Below are positions 17,788-26,897 of a DNA stretch of 64,000 nucleotides, in pieces. This DNA is from Croceibacterium_B sp963811255. Lineage in GTDB: Bacteria; Pseudomonadota; Alphaproteobacteria; Sphingomonadales; Sphingomonadaceae. The notes under the pieces were generated by a model. That model was given only the letters and a program-made list of their open reading frames with translations. It did not search any database and was not told the origin of the DNA. Every line of letters starts with the position of its first letter. The stretch's first letter is position 1. The position numbers and the translations under genes are program-made. Location of the stretch: positions 496,001 through 560,000 of the forward strand of contig CAWEQI010000003.1 of NCBI GenBank assembly GCA_963811255.1. The letters are read 5' to 3'.

Positions 17788-18932
17788 TGGCGGGCAGGGG
17801 GGAGAGCAGGGTGAAGCCGAATTTCCGGTTCTATGACAATCGCCAGAAGTACCTGATGTTCGTCAACACCTGCTCGGAGAAGTGGGTGGTGGCGCAGCGG
17901 CTGGCGCATGAATTAGAGAACATCAGCCCGTCGCCCCCAGCGCTGCGCTTCTTCGACGCCGGCGTCGGCGACGGCACCGTGCTCTCGCGCTTCCTGCGCG
18001 TGATGCACCGCAAGTTCGAGCGCCTGCCGTTCTACATCGCCGCCAAGGAGATCAGCCTGGAGGACATCCGCCTGACGCTCGACAAGATGCCCGACCGGTT
18101 CTTCGAGCATCCCGAGATGGTCCTGGCGCTGACCAACCTCCCCTACGCCGACGCGCCGTGGCTGGTGCCCTCTAAGAAACCCGAGCAGCTGGTCTGGAAG
18201 GAAGTTGCGCTCAGCGGCTCGACCGCGGCCGATTTCGAACGCCAAATCCTCGACCTGCAGCCGTTCCTCGCCGAGCACTGGCGGACCCGGGTGAGCGAAA
18301 AGGCCGGCGTCCTCCTGCCGGAAACCCCGACGGTTCTCGTGCTCTACCGCGAGGATTGTCGCTTCATCCTCGACCAGGTGATCCCCCGGCGAGGCGAGGC
18401 GAGGGCCGATTTCGACCTGATCCTCGCCAGTCAGCCATTCCGGCTGCACGCCTCGACCGAGTTCAAGGCCGGCCGGGTGCTGGCCCCGCTCGCGCGGGCG
18501 CTCCGGCCGGGCGGGCGGCTGCTCGGCATCCATTCGGCGGGACACGACCCCGGGCACGAGATCGTTCAGCAAGTCTGGCCGGGCGAGGACCCGTTCACCA
18601 CCTCGGGCGCGGACATGCTGGAGGGCGTGCGGGCCGCGCTGGCTGCGGATGCCATCGGTTTTGCCTTCGAACCGGCGCCTGCCGGCGAGCCGCCGCTGCG
18701 CTACCAGATGCACACTCTCCCCGAGGAGATCGACAGTGAAGAGGCGCTGATCGGCACCTCGACCCTGCTCGCCGCCTGGAACGCCGCGACCTACGTCGCC
18801 CAAATCGACGACGACCGCCTGACGCAGGCGATGAGCAGTTCGGCCTACCTCGACGCCACCCGCGCCGTGCTCAAGCAGCACGGCGCGTTGTGGTTCGACG
18901 ACGAATGTTACCTCGTCGTGCGCAAGGCTTAG
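17787..18932 (+). CDS. Methyltransferase-like protein of unknown function
   Basis: 381 residues, coupled to the ferredoxin by TGATG. Residues about 45-60 read FFDAGVGDGTVLSRFLR, resembling the SAM-binding glycine loop of Rossmann methyltransferases, but the usual acidic residue after strand 2 is unclear and a family-typical motif IV is not obvious. A second region, LARALRPGGRLLGIHS, resembles the post-III motif of the same fold. The protein might therefore contain two methyltransferase-like halves. No signal or membrane segment is seen. I do not recognise the family. Confidence 0.7.
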   Translation: MAGRGESRVKPNFRFYDNRQKYLMFVNTCSEKWVVAQRLAHELENISPSPPALRFFDAGVGDGTVLSRFLRVMHRKFERLPFYIAAKEISLEDIRLTLDKMPDRFFEHPEMVLALTNLPYADAPWLVPSKKPEQLVWKEVALSGSTAADFERQILDLQPFLAEHWRTRVSEKAGVLLPETPTVLVLYREDCRFILDQVIPRRGEARADFDLILASQPFRLHASTEFKAGRVLAPLARALRPGGRLLGIHSAGHDPGHEIVQQVWPGEDPFTTSGADMLEGVRAALAADAIGFAFEPAPAGEPPLRYQMHTLPEEIDSEEALIGTSTLLAAWNAATYVAQIDDDRLTQAMSSSAYLDATRAVLKQHGALWFDDECYLVVRKA

Positions 18933-18941
18933 GGTGAGGGG

Positions 18942-19487
18942 CTAGGCAGGTTCGGCCACCTTCTGCTGCTGAACCGCCTCGATCAAGGCTTGCGAGAATT
19001 GCGGGATATCGTCGGGCTTGCGACTGGTGATGATGTTGCCCGATTGCACGCACGGCTCGTCGTGGACCTCGCCGCCGGCGTTGGCGAGGTCGGTGCGGAT
19101 CGAGGGCCAGCCGGTGACCTTGCGGCCCTTCACGACATTGGCTTCGACGAGCATCCACGGACCATGACAGATCGCGCCGACGGTCTTTCCGGCGACGACG
19201 AAGTCGCGCACCAGCTGCACCGCTTTCAGATTGGTCCGCAGCTTGTCCGGGTTGATCACGCCGCCTGGCAGCACCAGCGCGTCGAAGTCCGCCTCTTCGG
19301 CCTCATCGACGGTGAGATCGACCTTCACCGGCGTGCCCCAGTCGGTGTGCCGCCAGCCCTTGATCTCGCCGTTGTACGGGGCGACGACGACGGTCTCGAA
19401 GCCGGCGTCTTCGAGGTTCTGCTTCGGCTTCTCGAGCTCCGATTGCTCGAAGCCGTCGGTGGCGAGGATCATGATGCGCTTGGCCAT
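18942..19487 (-). CDS. DJ-1/PfpI family protein (glutamine amidotransferase-like)
   Basis: 181 residues from the ATG at 19487, with AGGAG seven bases upstream. The fold signature is complete: MILATDGFEQSELEKP, VLPGGVINPD and the nucleophile elbow AICHGPW with its Cys. Members are deglycases, proteases or chaperones (YhbO, PfpI). It is convergent with the methyltransferase-like gene and divergent from parC. Confidence 0.92.
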   Translation of the reverse strand: MAKRIMILATDGFEQSELEKPKQNLEDAGFETVVVAPYNGEIKGWRHTDWGTPVKVDLTVDEAEEADFDALVLPGGVINPDKLRTNLKAVQLVRDFVVAGKTVGAICHGPWMLVEANVVKGRKVTGWPSIRTDLANAGGEVHDEPCVQSGNIITSRKPDDIPQFSQALIEAVQQQKVAEPA

Positions 19488-19590
19488 GGTGGATCTCCTG
19501 TCTTGATGGGAAATTTGCCACGCCAACGGGTGGGGAAACCCCGCCGTTCCGCGCTGTCGCACGGGCCGTGGCGGTGTTAGGGCGAGCCGC

Positions 19591-21873
19591 ATGGTGACCA
19601 CCGTGGATGACGAAAAAGACCCGTTCGACGCGATCGTCGATGCCCCGTTCGACAGCGCCTTGTCCGAGCGCTACCTCGTCTATGCGCTGTCGACGATCAC
19701 CGCCCGCTCGCTGCCCGACCTGCGCGACGGATTGAAGCCGGTTCACCGTCGGTTGCTGTGGGGCATGCGCCAGCTCGGCCTCAGGCCCGACAGCGCCTTC
19801 AAGAAGTGCGCCCGCATCACCGGCGACGTGATGGGCAAGTACCACCCGCACGGCAACCTGGCGTTGTACGACGCGCTGGTCCGCCTCGCGCAGCCGTTCA
19901 CCCTGCGCTATCCGCTGATCGAGGGGCAGGGGAACTTCGGCAACATCGACGGCGATGGCGCGGCGGCCGAGCGCTACACCGAGTGCCGCCTGACCCGCAC
20001 GGCGATGCAACTGATGGAGGGGCTCGACGAAGGCACCGTCGATTTCGTGCCCACCTACAACAACGAGGAGGAAGAGCCCTCGCTATTCCCCGGGCTGTTC
20101 CCCAATCTGCTGGCCAACGGCGCCAGCGGGATCGCCGTGGGCATGGCGACCAACATCCCGAGCCACAACGTCGCCGAGGTGATCGACGCGACATTGGAGC
20201 TGATCGACAACCCGCACGTCGAGCATGCCCGGCTGATGGAGCTGTTCGAGGGACCCGACTTCGCCACCGGTGGGCTGATCGTCGACAGTCGCGAGACCGT
20301 GTCGCAGGCTTACGAGACCGGCCGCGGCAGCTTCCGCGTGCGGGCGCGCTACTTCGCCGCCGAGGCTAAGGACGAGGCGGACCGCAAGGCCGGCATCGAG
20401 CGACTCGGCGGCGGGCAATACCAGCTGGTGATCACCGAAATTCCCTACCAGGTGCCCAAGGGCAAGCTGATCGAGCAGATCGCCCAGGTGATCGCCGACA
20501 AGAAGGTGCCGATCCTCGAGGACGTGCGCGACGAGAGCGAGGAAGACGTGCGCATCGTGCTCGTGCCCAAGAGCCGCAACGTCGATCCCGATCTGCTCAA
20601 GGAATCGCTCTACAAGCTGACCGACCTTGAAGTGCGCTTCGGGCTCAACCTCAACGTTCTCGACGCCACCCGCACGCCGATGGTCATGGGGCTCAAGGAG
20701 CTGCTCGAGCACTGGCTGCTGCACCAGATCGACATCCTCCAGCGCCGCAGCCGCCACCGGCTGCAGAAGATCGCCGACCGATTGGAGCTGGTCGAAGGCT
20801 ACATCGTCGCTTTCTTGAACCTCGACCGGGTGATCCAGATCATCCGCACCGAGGACGAGCCCAAGCCGGTGATGATGGCCGAGTTTGGCCTGACCGACCG
20901 CCAGGCCGAAGCGATCCTCAACATGCGCCTGAGGAGCTTGCGCAAGCTCGAGGAAATGGAGCTCAGGAACGAGAAGGATGCGCTCATCGCTGAGCGCGAA
21001 GAGCTGGAAAAGCTGCTCGCCAGTCCGGCGCGGCAGCGCACACGGCTCAAGCGCGATCTCGCGGCGCTGCGCAAGGAGTATGCCGAGGACACCGCGCTCG
21101 GCCGTCGCCGCACGACCATCGAGGAGGCCGAACCAACGGTCGAATTCAGCCTCGACGCGATGATCGAGAAAGAGCCTGTCACGGTGATCCTCTCCCAGCG
21201 CGGCTGGATCCGCGCCGCGAAAGGCCACGTGGAGCAGGAATGGAAGTACAAGGAAGGCGACGAAGAGGGATTCGTCGTCCACGCGCAGACCACCGACAAG
21301 CTGCTGCTGACTGCAGACGACGGGCGCTTCTTCACCATCGGCGCCGACAAGCTGCCGGGGGCGCGCGGCTTCGGCGAGCCGATCCGCAATTCGCTGGACA
21401 TCGACGCCGATGCGCAGATCGTCGCGCTGATCGTCCACAAACCCGGCGTGCAGCTGCTGCTCGCCTCCTCGGCGGGCAAGGGGTTCGCCGCGCTCACCGA
21501 CGAACTTTTGGCCGAGACCCGCAAGGGGCGGCAGGTGGTCAACTTGAAGCCGGGCCAGAAGCTCGTCGTGGCGCGGCCGATCGCGCCCGAGCACGATCAC
21601 GTGGCGGTCGTCGGCGACAACCGCAAGCTGGTGATCTTTCACCTTGAGGAGCTGCCGGTGATGACGCGCGGACAGGGCGTGACCTTGCAGCGCTACCGCG
21701 ACGGCGGCCTGTCGGATGCGACCACGCTCAAGCTCGACGAAGGGCTCAGCTGGCAGATGGGCGGCGAAAGCGGCCGCACCCGGACCGAGGACGACGTGCG
21801 CCAGTGGAAGGTGGCCCGCGGCGCCGCCGGCCGCCTGCCCCCACGCGGCTTCCCCAAGGATAACAGGTTTTGA
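19591..21873 (+). CDS. parC: DNA topoisomerase IV subunit A
   Basis: 760 residues. The catalytic Tyr129 lies in AERYTECRLT; HRRLLWGMRQLG and KYHPHG mark the DNA gate. C-terminal beta-propeller blades follow from about residue 500. With ParE (not here) it decatenates daughter chromosomes. The quinolone-region positions equal to E. coli Ser80 and Glu84 are Leu90 and Asp94 (see findings). Upstream it overlaps nothing; the start lies 104 bases from the divergent DJ-1 gene. Confidence 0.96.
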   Translation: MVTTVDDEKDPFDAIVDAPFDSALSERYLVYALSTITARSLPDLRDGLKPVHRRLLWGMRQLGLRPDSAFKKCARITGDVMGKYHPHGNLALYDALVRLAQPFTLRYPLIEGQGNFGNIDGDGAAAERYTECRLTRTAMQLMEGLDEGTVDFVPTYNNEEEEPSLFPGLFPNLLANGASGIAVGMATNIPSHNVAEVIDATLELIDNPHVEHARLMELFEGPDFATGGLIVDSRETVSQAYETGRGSFRVRARYFAAEAKDEADRKAGIERLGGGQYQLVITEIPYQVPKGKLIEQIAQVIADKKVPILEDVRDESEEDVRIVLVPKSRNVDPDLLKESLYKLTDLEVRFGLNLNVLDATRTPMVMGLKELLEHWLLHQIDILQRRSRHRLQKIADRLELVEGYIVAFLNLDRVIQIIRTEDEPKPVMMAEFGLTDRQAEAILNMRLRSLRKLEEMELRNEKDALIAEREELEKLLASPARQRTRLKRDLAALRKEYAEDTALGRRRTTIEEAEPTVEFSLDAMIEKEPVTVILSQRGWIRAAKGHVEQEWKYKEGDEEGFVVHAQTTDKLLLTADDGRFFTIGADKLPGARGFGEPIRNSLDIDADAQIVALIVHKPGVQLLLASSAGKGFAALTDELLAETRKGRQVVNLKPGQKLVVARPIAPEHDHVAVVGDNRKLVIFHLEELPVMTRGQGVTLQRYRDGGLSDATTLKLDEGLSWQMGGESGRTRTEDDVRQWKVARGAAGRLPPRGFPKDNRF

Positions 21874-21882
21874 CGCGAAAAA

Positions 21883-21911
21883 GCCGGACCTGCCATTTCG
21901 GCAGGCCCGGC
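21883..21911 (-). terminator. Hairpin terminator between parC and the convergent gene
   Basis: A 12-base stem (one mismatch) around a five-base loop is followed on the minus strand by five T residues, so it terminates the gene at 21934-22470 and may also end parC. Confidence 0.75.
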
Positions 21912-21933
21912 CCATCATCGCTGTTCGGAGATC

Positions 21934-22470
21934 TTAAGAATCCGTCGGAGCCGGCTGTGCGCCGCCCTTCAGCGTATCTTCGACCTGGTCTTTGGTCACA
22001 AGAGCCATCAGCCCGCCGGTCGGGGCGAGCGCGAAGTACTTGCGGGTCAGCGTCACGGAGCCGGCGTCGGTCTTGAGCACGACGTTGTCGCCGTCGATCG
22101 AATCGATCGTGCCGAGCGCGGTGCCCTTGTTGTCGACCACGGCGGCGCCGGCGACAAGGGCGGCGTCTACCTTGGCCGATTGCTGCGCGGCGGCCTGGGC
22201 GGCCATCTGGTCGAGCTGGGCCTTGGTCACGGCGATGGTTGGGCCCTGCTTGCCCTTGCCGAACTTGTCGAGCGGCAGGCCGACCACGTGGGTGCCGGTG
22301 TTGACGCTGGCGACGCCGTTCGCGACGTTGGCGACGGTGCCGACGGGGTTGCCGTCCGAGCCGTAGATCGTGGCGCCGGCCGTCACATTGGTGGCCTGGG
22401 CGAATGCCGCGCCCGAGATTGTCGCAAGCGACAAGGCAGCGGCGGCGAAGATTTTGGTGGTTGCCTTCAA
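21934..22470 (-). CDS. Secreted protein with tandem repeats of a PRC-barrel-like motif
   Basis: 178 residues from a TTG at 22470: GGAGGAAG lies seven bases upstream and the protein then begins MKATTKIFAAAALSL, a clear signal peptide cleaved after AFA (residue 22). Two internally similar stretches (GATIYGSDGNPVGTVANV and GAAVVDNKGTALGTIDSI) look like beta-barrel strands. The protein is probably periplasmic. The function is unknown. A strong terminator follows. Confidence 0.75.
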   Translation of the reverse strand: MKATTKIFAAAALSLATISGAAFAQATNVTAGATIYGSDGNPVGTVANVANGVASVNTGTHVVGLPLDKFGKGKQGPTIAVTKAQLDQMAAQAAAQQSAKVDAALVAGAAVVDNKGTALGTIDSIDGDNVVLKTDAGSVTLTRKYFALAPTGGLMALVTKDQVEDTLKGGAQPAPTDS

Positions 22471-22697
22471 GGTTCTTCCTCCGGGTCGAAGCGGCCCCGA
22501 GCCGCGGGAATCCGCGGCGAGGCACATGAATATGTTTGAGCGGAAGGAGCAGCGGCCGGATGGCCAGAGCGCTCACATCGATAAAGCCGATGCCCGCAAG
22601 CGCCCGCCAAGGCGGGCTACTCCACCGTTCCAGCCGAGCGCCGGAATGGCAACCCCTAAATGCCGGATTGCGCCTGAAGGGAGCCTGAAACCGGTGT

Positions 22698-23879
22698 TCA
22701 GGATTGCGGCTTTCCGGCCAATTCCTCTTCGAGCAGCGTCTCGACCCGGGCGCGGGCGGGGAAGCCCTCGGCGATCCACCGCGCCTCCACCGCCCGGAGA
22801 ATGCGCGCGACCTCGGGTCCCGCGGCCACGCCCCGAGCGACGATCTCGCCACCTTTCAGCGGCAGCTCGGGGATCGGCCAGTCGACGATCGCGGACGGGT
22901 GTTCGCCGGTCAGCAGCAGCCGGTCGATCGCTTCCTCGCGGCCGATGCGATAAGCGAGCGCCCGCGGATCGCCGGGCGGCATTCCGCGGTCGGTCGCCGA
23001 GGCGAGGCGCTTCTTCTGCGCCGTGGACAGCCTGAACCGGGCCGCGACGTGCTCGGCGATTTTCGGCTCGGCCGGCAGCAGCGCGGCGAGGCGGCGGATC
23101 GGCGAGGGCGGCAGCCCGGCGGCACGTTCGGCTTCGACCAGCTTCTCGAAAGCGACGATCTCTCGGTCACCGGCCTCGGGCAAAATCACGCCGAGCACCC
23201 CTTCCTGGAACATGCGCACCACCGTCGGGACCGGATCGTCCACCGCCAGCAAGTGTTGCAGCTCCCAGCCGACCCGCTCTCGGCTCAGCCCCTTGAGCAT
23301 CGGCGCCAGCTCGCGGCAGGCCTCCTCGGCCTCGCGGTCGAGCGTGGCCCCGAACCGCGCCTGGAAGCGGTAGTAGCGCAGGATACGCAAGTGGTCCTCG
23401 CGGATGCGCCGCCGCGGATCGCCGACGAAACGGACGCGGCGGTCCGTGAGGTCCTGCAGCCCGTCGAAATAGTCGAACAGCTCGAGACTGACCGGATCGG
23501 CGTAGAGCGCGTTAATGGTGAAGTCGCGCCGGGCGGCATCCTCGCGCCAGTCGTCGGAAAAGGCCACCGTGGCGCGGCGGCCGTCGGTCGATACGTCCTT
23601 GCGCAGGGTAGTGATCTCGACCGGACCGCCCGGCAGCACCGCGGTTACCGTTCCATGGTCGATGCCGGTGGGCACGCTGCGGATATCGGCCGCATCGAGC
23701 CGGGCGATCACCTGGTCGGGCGTCAGCGGCGTCGCGGCATCGACGTCCTTCACCGGCTTGCCGAGCAGTGTGTCGCGCACCGCGCCGCCGACCCAGCGCA
23801 GGTTCTCGCGGCCGAGCGTTTCCACCAGCTGCGCCAGCCCGGCGCGCTGCGTCCATTCGGCCCAGGGCAGCTCAGCCAT
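22698..23879 (-). CDS. cca: CCA-adding tRNA nucleotidyltransferase
   Basis: 393 residues. The polymerase-beta head carries WVGGAVRDTLLGK and the metal-binding KDVDAATPL; RRDFTINALY and REDHLRILRYYRF complete the class II signature. It matures tRNA 3' ends. It overlaps the upstream Nudix gene by eight bases, so the two are coupled. Confidence 0.95.
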   Translation of the reverse strand: MAELPWAEWTQRAGLAQLVETLGRENLRWVGGAVRDTLLGKPVKDVDAATPLTPDQVIARLDAADIRSVPTGIDHGTVTAVLPGGPVEITTLRKDVSTDGRRATVAFSDDWREDAARRDFTINALYADPVSLELFDYFDGLQDLTDRRVRFVGDPRRRIREDHLRILRYYRFQARFGATLDREAEEACRELAPMLKGLSRERVGWELQHLLAVDDPVPTVVRMFQEGVLGVILPEAGDREIVAFEKLVEAERAAGLPPSPIRRLAALLPAEPKIAEHVAARFRLSTAQKKRLASATDRGMPPGDPRALAYRIGREEAIDRLLLTGEHPSAIVDWPIPELPLKGGEIVARGVAAGPEVARILRAVEARWIAEGFPARARVETLLEEELAGKPQS

Positions 23880-24486
23880 AGATCAGCTCCTGCCACGCCA
23901 GGCGTCGGGAGAGGTTGTGGATGATCGAGGCGGTCACGCCCCAGATGCGATGGCCCTGCCAGTCGATTTCGAGATACGGCCGCTCGAAGCCCCGGAATTC
24001 GCCCATCTTCTGCACCTGGTTGGCCGGGTCGAGGATGAACCGCAGCGGCGCCTCGAACCAGGCCGAGACTTCGCGCGGATCGGGGCGGATCGGCAGGTCG
24101 GGCGGGATCGTCGCCAGCACCGGGGTGACGTCGAAACCAGAGCCGGTGACGAAGCGGTCGCTCGCGCCGATCACCCGCACGCTCGCGGGCTCAATGCCGA
24201 GCTCCTCGCGCGCCTCCCGCAGGGCGGCATCGACCGCATCCTCGCCGGGATCGAGCTTGCCTCCGGGAAAGGCGACCTGCCCCGGATGCGCCCGCATCGT
24301 CTCGGGTCGATGGGTCAGCAGCACGCCGGGATCGGACCGGTCGGTCACCGCGATCAGCACGGCCGCAGGGCGCACCTCGGGCGGGGCGAAGCGGGCGTCG
24401 TCGCGCAAGTCCGGCAGCTCGACGCCGTGGCCTTCGTCGAACACTCGCTTGAGACGGTCGAACAGCGTGGAAGGTGTCTCGGGCAT
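23872..24486 (-). CDS. Nudix hydrolase (CoA pyrophosphatase type)
   Basis: 204 residues. The Nudix box GKLDPGEDAVDAALREAREE is complete, and the region before it (LLTHRPETMRAHPGQVAFPG) matches the CoA-pyrophosphatase subgroup (NudL/YeaB). It may clean up CoA derivatives. It lies between a GNAT gene (27 bases upstream) and cca, all in one direction. Confidence 0.9.
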   Translation of the reverse strand: MPETPSTLFDRLKRVFDEGHGVELPDLRDDARFAPPEVRPAAVLIAVTDRSDPGVLLTHRPETMRAHPGQVAFPGGKLDPGEDAVDAALREAREELGIEPASVRVIGASDRFVTGSGFDVTPVLATIPPDLPIRPDPREVSAWFEAPLRFILDPANQVQKMGEFRGFERPYLEIDWQGHRIWGVTASIIHNLSRRLAWQELIYG

Positions 24487-24513
24487 CGCGGCGTCGAGCG
24501 ATGCCAGATCGCG

Positions 24514-25032
24514 CTAGGGCAGCCAAGGGCCGAGCCTGCCTTCCTGCGGCAGCGTCTCGGGATGATCGGTGCGGACCATCAGCCGCTCGGGCTCCCACGG
24601 GCCGGGGCAGCTCCAGCCACGGGTGTGCTCGTTGGTGAAGCCGAAGCGCCGATAATAATCCGTATCGCCGATCAGCACTTGCGGCAGCGGCGCGGCCGGA
24701 TCGATCCCGGAGAACAGCGCGGCCATCATCGCCCGGCCATATCCCTGGTCCTGGTATTCAGGCAGCACCGCCACCGGGCCAACCATGATCAGCGGGTGTG
24801 CGCGGCCTTGCGGATCGGTGAGCGCCACCGGCCACGCCTGAATCGTCCCGGCGAGCATCCCGTCGGGATCGAGCGCGGCGAAGCTCAGCGCCGGGAGCCA
24901 GTCCATGCCTTCGCGGATCCTGTAAGCCGTGCGCCCGTGGCGGTCCTCGCCGAATGCGCGGTCGAGCACTTGTTCGATCATCGCCGGCTCGACGTTGGCG
25001 AGCGGGATCACGGTGCGATTCGGAACGTCCAT
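24514..25032 (-). CDS. GNAT-family N-acetyltransferase
   Basis: 172 residues. VGPVAVLPEYQDQGYGRAMM contains the acetyl-CoA loop (Q/R-x-x-G-x-G/A), and YYRRFGF is a typical late-strand motif of the YhbS-like subgroup. The substrate is unknown. It is the first gene of the cca cluster. Confidence 0.87.
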   Translation of the reverse strand: MDVPNRTVIPLANVEPAMIEQVLDRAFGEDRHGRTAYRIREGMDWLPALSFAALDPDGMLAGTIQAWPVALTDPQGRAHPLIMVGPVAVLPEYQDQGYGRAMMAALFSGIDPAAPLPQVLIGDTDYYRRFGFTNEHTRGWSCPGPWEPERLMVRTDHPETLPQEGRLGPWLP

Positions 25033-25075
25033 CGGCAGGCGCGCCGATACGGACGGGGGCGCGGCGTGGCAATTG

Positions 25076-26254
25076 CTACTTCGGCGTCAGGTGCAGCAAG
25101 CGCCCGCCCTTGCCGTCCTCGATCGCGTAGAGCGAGCCGTCGGGCGCCTCGGCCACGTCGCGCATCCGGTGGCCCATCTCGTAGCGGGCGACCTCCTTGC
25201 CGGTATCGTCGCTCAGCGAAACCCGCGCGAGGCACTGGGTCTTGAGTCCGGCGACGATCGCCTGGCCTTTCCACTGGGGCCACAGCTTGCCCGAATAAAA
25301 GATGAAGTCGCCCGGGGCGATCACCGGAGTCCAGTTGACCGCCGGCTGGGCGAGGTCGGGCCGCGTGTGGTTGTCGGGGATCGGCGTGCCGTCGTAATTG
25401 TCGCCGTCGGACACCAGCGGCCAGCCGTAGTTCTTGCCCGGCTCGAGCTTGTTGATCTCGTCGCCGCCCTTGGGTCCGTGCTCAAGGTCCCACAGCTGGC
25501 CCGAAAGGTCGAACTTCAGGCCGAGCGGGTTGCGGTGGCCGTAGGTCCAGATCTGGTTCGTCGGGCTCGGCTTGCCGGCGAACGGATTGCCGCTGGCGGC
25601 GGTGCCGTCGGGATTTAGCCGCACGATCGTGCCGAGATTGTTCGAATTGTCCTGCGCGGGATCGCCCTTCGCCAGGTCGCCCGAGGAGACGAACAGGTAC
25701 TTGCCGTCGGGCGAGAAGGTCATTCGCAGCGCAAACTGGCCGAAGGTCTGCAGCGCCGGCTGCTGCCGCCAGATTTCATGCAGCCCATGGATCGCGCAGT
25801 TCGCCATGGTGGGGCAGTCGAGCGTCCCGCGCCCGACGACGCCGTAGCGCTTGCCGCTCGAATCGGCTTTCACCCAACTCAGATAGAGGCCGTGGCTGGC
25901 CTGATAGTCCGGCGCGAAGACAATGTCGGCCATTCCGCCCTGTCCGCCGTAGGATACGTCCGTCGGTGCGCCGCTTACGCCGGCGGAGTTTCCGCTCGCC
26001 GGATCGATCACCTCGATCTTCCCCGGCTTGTCGGTCATGAAGATTCGGCCGGTGCCCGGCTCGACTTTGATCGCCCATGGCTCGTCGAAGGCGCCGAGCG
26101 AGGTGACCTTGAACGGCGAGGGCGCCGGCGCCGCGACGGCCTGCCCGGTCTTGCCGTCGGATGCCTGATTCGGCGCGCTATCCCCAGGCTGGGCGTTGCT
26201 GCAGCTTGCGGCGAAGAGCAGCGGAAGCGATAGGGCAAGGGTCGCGATTCTCAT
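25076..26254 (-). CDS. PQQ-dependent aldose-sugar dehydrogenase-like lipoprotein
   Basis: About 392 residues from the ATG at 26254 (GGAG nine bases upstream; an ATG at 26260 is also possible but only three bases from it). The signal ends in LLFAASC, a lipobox. The six-bladed beta-propeller of the Asd/YliI type is recognised from GRIFMTDKPGKIEVI, YGHRNPLGLKF, EHGPKGGDEIN and NYGWP. These enzymes oxidise aldoses in the periplasm with PQQ. The start region overlaps the divergent rnhB start. Confidence 0.86.
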   Translation of the reverse strand: MRIATLALSLPLLFAASCSNAQPGDSAPNQASDGKTGQAVAAPAPSPFKVTSLGAFDEPWAIKVEPGTGRIFMTDKPGKIEVIDPASGNSAGVSGAPTDVSYGGQGGMADIVFAPDYQASHGLYLSWVKADSSGKRYGVVGRGTLDCPTMANCAIHGLHEIWRQQPALQTFGQFALRMTFSPDGKYLFVSSGDLAKGDPAQDNSNNLGTIVRLNPDGTAASGNPFAGKPSPTNQIWTYGHRNPLGLKFDLSGQLWDLEHGPKGGDEINKLEPGKNYGWPLVSDGDNYDGTPIPDNHTRPDLAQPAVNWTPVIAPGDFIFYSGKLWPQWKGQAIVAGLKTQCLARVSLSDDTGKEVARYEMGHRMRDVAEAPDGSLYAIEDGKGGRLLHLTPK

Positions 26255-26261
26255 GGCCATG
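26252..26261. other. Palindrome holding start codons of two divergent genes
   Basis: The bases CATGGCCATG are self-complementary. On the plus strand they supply the rnhB ATG codons (26253 and 26259), on the minus strand the sugar-dehydrogenase ATG codons (26260 and 26254). The two genes therefore have no spacer between their starts. Confidence 0.7.
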
Positions 26262-26897
26262 CTCTCCGGAACGCCTTCTTCAGACTTCTGTACCGGCTGG
26301 CCCGCCGAGGCGCTGGTCGCCGGCGTGGACGAGGTCGGCCGCGGGCCGCTCGCCGGGCCGGTTGTCGCAGCCGCGGTGGTGTTGTGCAAGCCGCGGCCCG
26401 CCGGCATTGATGATTCGAAGAAGCTCACCGGGGCCCAGCGCGCCGTGGTGGATGAGCGCATCCGCCGCCGCTGCGCTTTCGGCATCGGCGTGGTCGAGGT
26501 CGAGGACATCGACCGGCTCAACATCTTCGGCGCGACGATGCTGGCAATGACCCTAGCGATGGAGCGGCTGTGCGCGGCGCTTGGAGTGGATTGTTCGGCA
26601 CTGGTCGACGGCAACCTCACGCCGCACGGGCGTGTGGCCGGCTGGCGCTGGCGGGCGACGCCGATCGTCGGCGGCGATGCTCGGGAGCCGGCCATCGCCG
26701 CCGCCTCGATCGTCGCCAAGGAACACCGCGACCGGATTATGCGCAACTATCATCACAGCTACCCCCAATACGGCTGGCATTCCAACGTCGGCTACTCGAC
26801 TCCCGACCACCTCAGGGCGTTGCGCGAGCACGGGCCGTGCCCGCTGCACCGCAAGAGCTTCGCCCCGGTCGCGCAGGCTGATCTGTTCGCTGCCTAA
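26253..26897 (+). CDS. rnhB: Ribonuclease HII
   Basis: 214 residues from the ATG at 26253; the next ATG (26259) is also usable, and both lie in the palindrome shared with the divergent gene. AGVDEVGRGPLAGPVVAAAV holds the metal-binding Asp-Glu pair, and DDSKKLTG, LVDGN and ASIVAKEHRD complete the active site. It removes ribonucleotides and RNA primers from DNA. The 3' end overlaps the convergent sulfotransferase gene by four bases. Confidence 0.95.
   Translation: MAMLSGTPSSDFCTGWPAEALVAGVDEVGRGPLAGPVVAAAVVLCKPRPAGIDDSKKLTGAQRAVVDERIRRRCAFGIGVVEVEDIDRLNIFGATMLAMTLAMERLCAALGVDCSALVDGNLTPHGRVAGWRWRATPIVGGDAREPAIAAASIVAKEHRDRIMRNYHHSYPQYGWHSNVGYSTPDHLRALREHGPCPLHRKSFAPVAQADLFAA

Noticed and set aside
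20083..21918. Minus-strand frame of about 611 residues opposite parC
   Set aside because: Low-complexity shadow composition (His/Leu/Asp-rich), no start with a ribosome site, and parC accounts for the DNA.
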